33,198 nucleotides of DNA. Source: Microbacteriaceae bacterium. Its GTDB lineage: Bacteria > Actinomycetota > Actinomycetes > Actinomycetales > Microbacteriaceae. Positions 30,431 to 33,198 of this stretch are shown piece by piece. The stretch is taken from the NCBI GenBank assembly GCA_009780695.1, contig WQZN01000025.1, positions 1-33,198 on the forward strand, read 5' to 3'. The notes below the pieces were generated by a model. It saw only the letters and a list, made by a program, of their open reading frames with translations, was not told the DNA's origin and searched no databases. How positions within the stretch are numbered: the first letter of the stretch is position 1; the number at the start of each line of letters is the position of its first letter. Made by a program: the position numbers and the translations under genes.

Positions 30431-31431
30431 CGAAGCTGCGGGTCGCCGTGCTCTCCTTCGCCCACGGCCATGCGCTCAGCTATGCGCGCATCCTGCAGCG
30501 CGATCCGTCGGTCGATCTCATCGCGACCGACCCCGACGGAAGCGGGCCGGATCGCGGCCGAGGTGCTGCCGACGAGCTGGGCGTCGCGTACGTCGACAGC
30601 TACGACGACGCCTTCGCCTGGGGCCCCGACGCCGTCGTGGTGACGACGGAGAACAGCGGCCATCTCGCCCTCGTCGAACGCGCCGTGCAGGCCGGCATCC
30701 ATGTGCTCTGCGAGAAGCCCCTCGCGACGCGGCTCGAGGACGGCACGCGCATGGTCGCAGCGGCGGCGGATGCCGGAGTGCGGTTCATGACGGCGTATCC
30801 GGTGCGGTTCGCCGCGGCTTTCGCGGAGCTGCGTCGCCGGGTGGCCGACGGCGAACTCGGCCGGGTCCTCGCCGTCCACGGCGCCAACAACGGGAAGATG
30901 CCGGGCGGCGACTCCTGGTTCACCGACCCCGAGCTGGCCGGCGGCGGCTCGCTGGTGGACCATGTCGTGCACTGCGCCGACCTGTTCGACGCCCTGCTCG
31001 GCGTCGAGCCGACGACGGTCCGCGCGGTCGCCAACGACATCCTGCACCCCGAGATCGACGGTCGCGTCGAGACGGGCGGCATCGTCACCCTGCAGTACCC
31101 GGGCGGGGTGATCGGCACGATCGACTGCTCGTGGAGCTGGCCGGATGCCTCCCCGACCTGGGGCGGTCTGCAGCTCGAGGTCATCGGGACCCGCGGAAGC
31201 GTCCGGGTCGACCCCTTCGCCCAGCACCTGGGCGGCTTCGAGGCGACCGGCCCGCTCTGGATCGGGACGGGCGACGACCTCGACGAGGCGATGATCGCCG
31301 AATTCCTCGACGCCGTCGCGAGCGGTCGCACCCCGCAGCCGGACGGCGGTGCGGGCCTGCGCACCCTGCGCATCGTCGATGCCGCGCAGCGGTCGGCGAG
31401 GGCGGGCGGGGCGCCCGTCGCACCGGCGTAG
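30427..31431 (+). CDS. Gfo/Idh/MocA family oxidoreductase (second of pair)
   Basis: 334 residues. N-terminal LRVAVLSFAHGHALSYAR: the glycine-rich loop is unusual, with SFAHGHA in place of GxGxxG, as in a known subgroup of this family. Then VLCEKPLATRLEDG near 93-106 and GGSLVDHVVHCADLFDALLG near 175-194, where the Asp-His pair of the catalytic site lies. The C-terminal barrel includes the GGIVTLQYPGGVIGTIDCSW substrate-face strand. It starts in the ATGA overlap with the previous gene and is followed after 11 bp by the GntR gene. Sequence differs greatly from its neighbour, so it is not a recent duplicate. Confidence 0.9.
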   Translation: MTKLRVAVLSFAHGHALSYARILQRDPSVDLIATDPDGSGPDRGRGAADELGVAYVDSYDDAFAWGPDAVVVTTENSGHLALVERAVQAGIHVLCEKPLATRLEDGTRMVAAAADAGVRFMTAYPVRFAAAFAELRRRVADGELGRVLAVHGANNGKMPGGDSWFTDPELAGGGSLVDHVVHCADLFDALLGVEPTTVRAVANDILHPEIDGRVETGGIVTLQYPGGVIGTIDCSWSWPDASPTWGGLQLEVIGTRGSVRVDPFAQHLGGFEATGPLWIGTGDDLDEAMIAEFLDAVASGRTPQPDGGAGLRTLRIVDAAQRSARAGGAPVAPA

Positions 31432-31442
31432 GGCAGCCGTCG

Positions 31443-32165
31443 ATGGTCTCGAAGTATCAGGCGGTCATGAGCCAGATCTCCGCCCGGATCGACCAGATGG
31501 AGGCCGGCGACCGGCTTCCGACGGAGCAGGACTTCGTCAAGGAGTTCGCCGTCTCGGCGATGACGGTGCGACGTGCGCTGCAGGGGCTGCTGGACGCGAA
31601 GCGGATCACCGCGGTGCGGGGACGAGGGACCTTCGTCGCGCCCTCGCGCGTCAGCAGGAAGATGACCCTGGCCTCGTTCACCGAGTCGATGCTGTCGGCG
31701 GGGATCGTTCCCAGCGCACAGCTCATCTCCGCTTCGATCTCTCGAGCGGACGACGAGACGGCGGGTGCGCTGGGCCTGGAGGGCGCGCAGTTGGTCTACC
31801 AACTGCAACGGCTCCGATTGGGCAACAACGCGCCGTATTGCGTGGAGTACACGACGCTTCCGGCGTCCTCCTTCCCCGGGTTGCTCGGCGAGGATCTCAC
31901 GGGCTCGCTGTACGGGCTGCTGCAGCGCAAATACGGCGTCGTTCTGGAGCGCGGCGAGAGTCGCATCTCGGCGGTGCACCCGACCCCGGAACAGGCGGAA
32001 CTGCTCGACATCCCGCTGGAGGCTCCGTGCCTCGCCGTCCACACGCGGACCGGCAATGCGAACAGCACCTCCACCCCGCTGGAGATCTCGGTCTCGATCT
32101 ACCGCGGGGATCGGTACGAACTCGTCGTGAACCCCGAACCCGCCCCGGAGACACGGCAGGCGTAG
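31443..32165 (+). CDS. GntR family regulator, HutC/UTRA subfamily
   Basis: 240 residues. A winged helix at the N-terminus (RIDQMEAGDRLPTEQDFVKE and SAMTVRRALQGLLDAKRI, then VRGRGTFVA) and a UTRA effector domain from about 80 (IVPSAQLISASISRADDE, LYGLLQRKYGVVLERGESRI, LEISVSIYRGDRYELVV). UTRA domains bind sugar phosphates or amino-sugar phosphates in NagR/YvoA-like proteins. It is the third gene after two Gfo/Idh dehydrogenases, 11 bp past the second, and precedes nanE. It probably controls one or both of these units in response to an intermediate. The ATG at 31443 has no good Shine-Dalgarno, so it may depend on upstream translation. Confidence 0.92.
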   Translation: MVSKYQAVMSQISARIDQMEAGDRLPTEQDFVKEFAVSAMTVRRALQGLLDAKRITAVRGRGTFVAPSRVSRKMTLASFTESMLSAGIVPSAQLISASISRADDETAGALGLEGAQLVYQLQRLRLGNNAPYCVEYTTLPASSFPGLLGEDLTGSLYGLLQRKYGVVLERGESRISAVHPTPEQAELLDIPLEAPCLAVHTRTGNANSTSTPLEISVSIYRGDRYELVVNPEPAPETRQA

Positions 32166-32218
32166 GGCGATCGCGGCGCCCCCGCAGGCCGCTCGGCAAA
32201 CGCCCGTGGCAAAAACCC

Positions 32219-32224
32219 TATGGT
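32219..32224 (+). promoter_or_regulatory. Possible -10 box TATGGT ahead of nanE
   Basis: TATGGT with a start near 32231, giving a leader of about 15 nt. Upstream GGCAAACG (32195-32202) resembles one half of the LacI-type sites seen at 27142. Weak evidence. Confidence 0.3.
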
Positions 32225-32244
32225 TATTGCGGTTCTCTAGGCAT

Positions 32245-33039
32245 ATGACTAGCGTGGCCCCACGTCATCCGCTCAATGAGGAGCGGACGACACTCGCGCA
32301 GGAGGCTCGTTTGGTTCTCGCAGAGACCTCCCCGAGGGGGTTCGACTGGTTCGAGGGGGGCGTCGTCGTCTCTTGCCAGGCCCCCATCGGGAGCCCCCTG
32401 CGGCGCCCCGACATCATGGCCGCGATGGCTCAGGCGGCCTACATCGCCGGCGCCCGCGGGGTTCGCGTCGAGGGTCCGAGCGACATCACCGCCGTCCGGG
32501 CCGCGGTTCGGGTTCCGCTGATCGGGCTCAGGAAGCGCCGACGCGAAGGCAGCGAGGTCTTCATCACGGCGACGCGCGCGGACATCGATGACATCGCCGA
32601 CCGTGGGCTCGAGGTCATCGCCATGGACGGAACGGCTCGGGATCGGCCCCGCGGCGAGAGCCTGGACGCTCTGATCGCGCACGCGCACGCCCACGGCATG
32701 CTCGTGCTCGCCGACCTGGACGACGTCGGCGCCGCGCCCCACGCGATCGACTCGGGCGCCGACGCGCTTGCGACGACGCTGGTTCCGGAAGGCCCCATGG
32801 ACCTGCGCCCGCACGGGCCGAACGTCCACGCCGTCGCTGCGATCCGGGAGCGGTTTCCGAGCACGCCGCTCATCGCGGAGGGTCGCATCTCCACGGTGAG
32901 CGACATCCACGCCGCTTTCCGGTCCGGCGCCACCTCGGTCGTCATCGGCACGGCGATCACCGACGCCTTGGCCATCGCACGCGGCCTGATCGGCGGACTC
33001 GAAGGGAACAGATCATGCGAACCGGCGCTCGAACCGTGA
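32245..33039 (+). CDS. nanE: N-acetylmannosamine-6-phosphate 2-epimerase (NanE) family
   Basis: 264 residues. TIM-barrel enzyme that converts ManNAc-6-P to GlcNAc-6-P in sialic acid and ManNAc breakdown. Family marks: GGVVVSCQAPIGSPLR at 38-53, catalytic K97 in PLIGLRKRR, SEVFITAT at 103-110, VIAMDGTARDRP at 124-135, and catalytic E212 in LIAEGRIST. Two departures: an N-terminal extension of about 35 residues before the first strand, and the usual TTLSGYT stretch reads TTLVPEGPM (177-185), so substrate preference may differ. Start ATG 32245; an upstream in-frame GTG at 32206 overlaps the likely promoter. The end overlaps the permease start by 25 bp. Confidence 0.85.
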   Translation: MTSVAPRHPLNEERTTLAQEARLVLAETSPRGFDWFEGGVVVSCQAPIGSPLRRPDIMAAMAQAAYIAGARGVRVEGPSDITAVRAAVRVPLIGLRKRRREGSEVFITATRADIDDIADRGLEVIAMDGTARDRPRGESLDALIAHAHAHGMLVLADLDDVGAAPHAIDSGADALATTLVPEGPMDLRPHGPNVHAVAAIRERFPSTPLIAEGRISTVSDIHAAFRSGATSVVIGTAITDALAIARGLIGGLEGNRSCEPALEP

Positions 33040-33198
33040 TGCAGGCCTCCACTCGCGGCTCACGGGCGCAGAGCTTCGGCTTGTTCTTGTATCTGGTGCC
33101 GTTTCTGGTGCTGGTGTTTCTGTTCTCGTATCTGCCGTTGTACGGGTGGATCTACGCGTTCTTCAACTACTACCCGGCACTCGGTCTCGCGCACAGCC
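33015..33198 (+). CDS. ABC transporter permease, LplB type (5' part, cut by window end)
   Basis: First 61 codons only. MRTGARTVMQASTRG is followed by one membrane helix (about 23-40, LFLYLVPFLVLVFLFSYLPL) and YGWIYAFFNYYP, the start pattern of the LplB/aldouronate-type sugar permeases. Such permeases pair with a second permease and an extracellular binding protein, here presumably beyond the window. GGGA lies about eight bases before the ATG at 33015, inside nanE. Codon use is unlike the neighbours: many TTG, TTT and TAT codons in a chromosome that prefers CTG/CTC, TTC and TAC. The gene ties nanE to sugar uptake. Confidence 0.85.
   Translation, partial: MRTGARTVMQASTRGSRAQSFGLFLYLVPFLVLVFLFSYLPLYGWIYAFFNYYPALGLAHS

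Noticed and set aside
30079..31440. Arg-rich open frames overlapping the Gfo/Idh pair
   Set aside because: They are frame-shifted shadows of the two dehydrogenases, with no family features or plausible start signals.
32206..32244. Upstream GTG start for nanE adding MAKTLWLLRF-type residues
   Set aside because: It would precede the probable -10 box and is not family-like; ATG 32245 already gives a longer-than-usual N-terminus.

Overview
The window is a 33.2 kb piece of a high-GC actinobacterial chromosome. Gene content and order (eno, a DivIC/FtsB-type gene and a DUF501 gene; mfd; pth next to an L25/Ctc gene), many starts placed directly after a -10 box, and very frequent GGATGCC/GGCATCC heptamers suggest Microbacteriaceae (Microbacterium/Leifsonia-like). 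The family is inferred, not proven. I see no insertion sequence, CRISPR array, rRNA or phage gene.

Layout. (1) 1-7.7 kb, mostly minus strand, is housekeeping: a tRNA with anticodon UAA, type II NADH dehydrogenase, DUF501 protein, a septum-initiator protein, enolase, HisRS and MazG, with one plus-strand DHA2-family exporter. (2) 7.7-13.6 kb, plus strand: NhaA antiporter, a secreted S53 (sedolisin) peptidase, and a tightly overlapping redox operon of a bis-haem ferric-reductase-like flavoprotein, an FMN-binding lipid-facing/extracellular protein with an SGAT flavinylation motif, and ApbE. A VIT1/CCC1 metal transporter follows, preceded by two DtxR/IdeR-like boxes. (3) 13.6-19.0 kb: mfd, a Dabb protein, pth and L25/Ctc. 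(4) 19.3-21.6 kb: a NarL-type two-component system and a small SHOCT membrane protein, flanked by two copies of the same 14-bp palindromic sequence. (5) 21.8-28.2 kb: a five-gene, end-to-end overlapping minus-strand sugar-acid operon (sugar isomerase/epimerase, Gfo/Idh dehydrogenase, second isomerase/epimerase, mannitol-dehydrogenase/fructuronate-reductase family enzyme, D-mannonate dehydratase family enzyme), divergent from a LacI regulator with two candidate operators in the 75-bp gap. (6) 28.3-33.2 kb: a second sugar locus with a ROK kinase-like protein, two Gfo/Idh dehydrogenases, a GntR/UTRA regulator, a NanE-type ManNAc-6-P epimerase and the start of an LplB-type ABC permease cut by the window edge.

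How the genes work together. Regions 5 and 6 together look like uptake and breakdown of a hexuronate, amino-sugar or sialic-acid-like substrate; their main promoters share the same -35/-10 pair (TTGCCG, 18 bp, TAGCGT). The Fre/FMN_bind/ApbE trio has all the parts for moving electrons through the membrane to an externally held covalent flavin, and it lies beside an iron-box-controlled metal transporter. The three convergent gene pairs with a roomy junction each hold an unusually long inverted repeat of different sequence (13634-13703, 17685-17758, 21635-21759). These repeats, the redox operon and the paired isomerase/dehydrogenase sugar genes are the parts most worth a second look.
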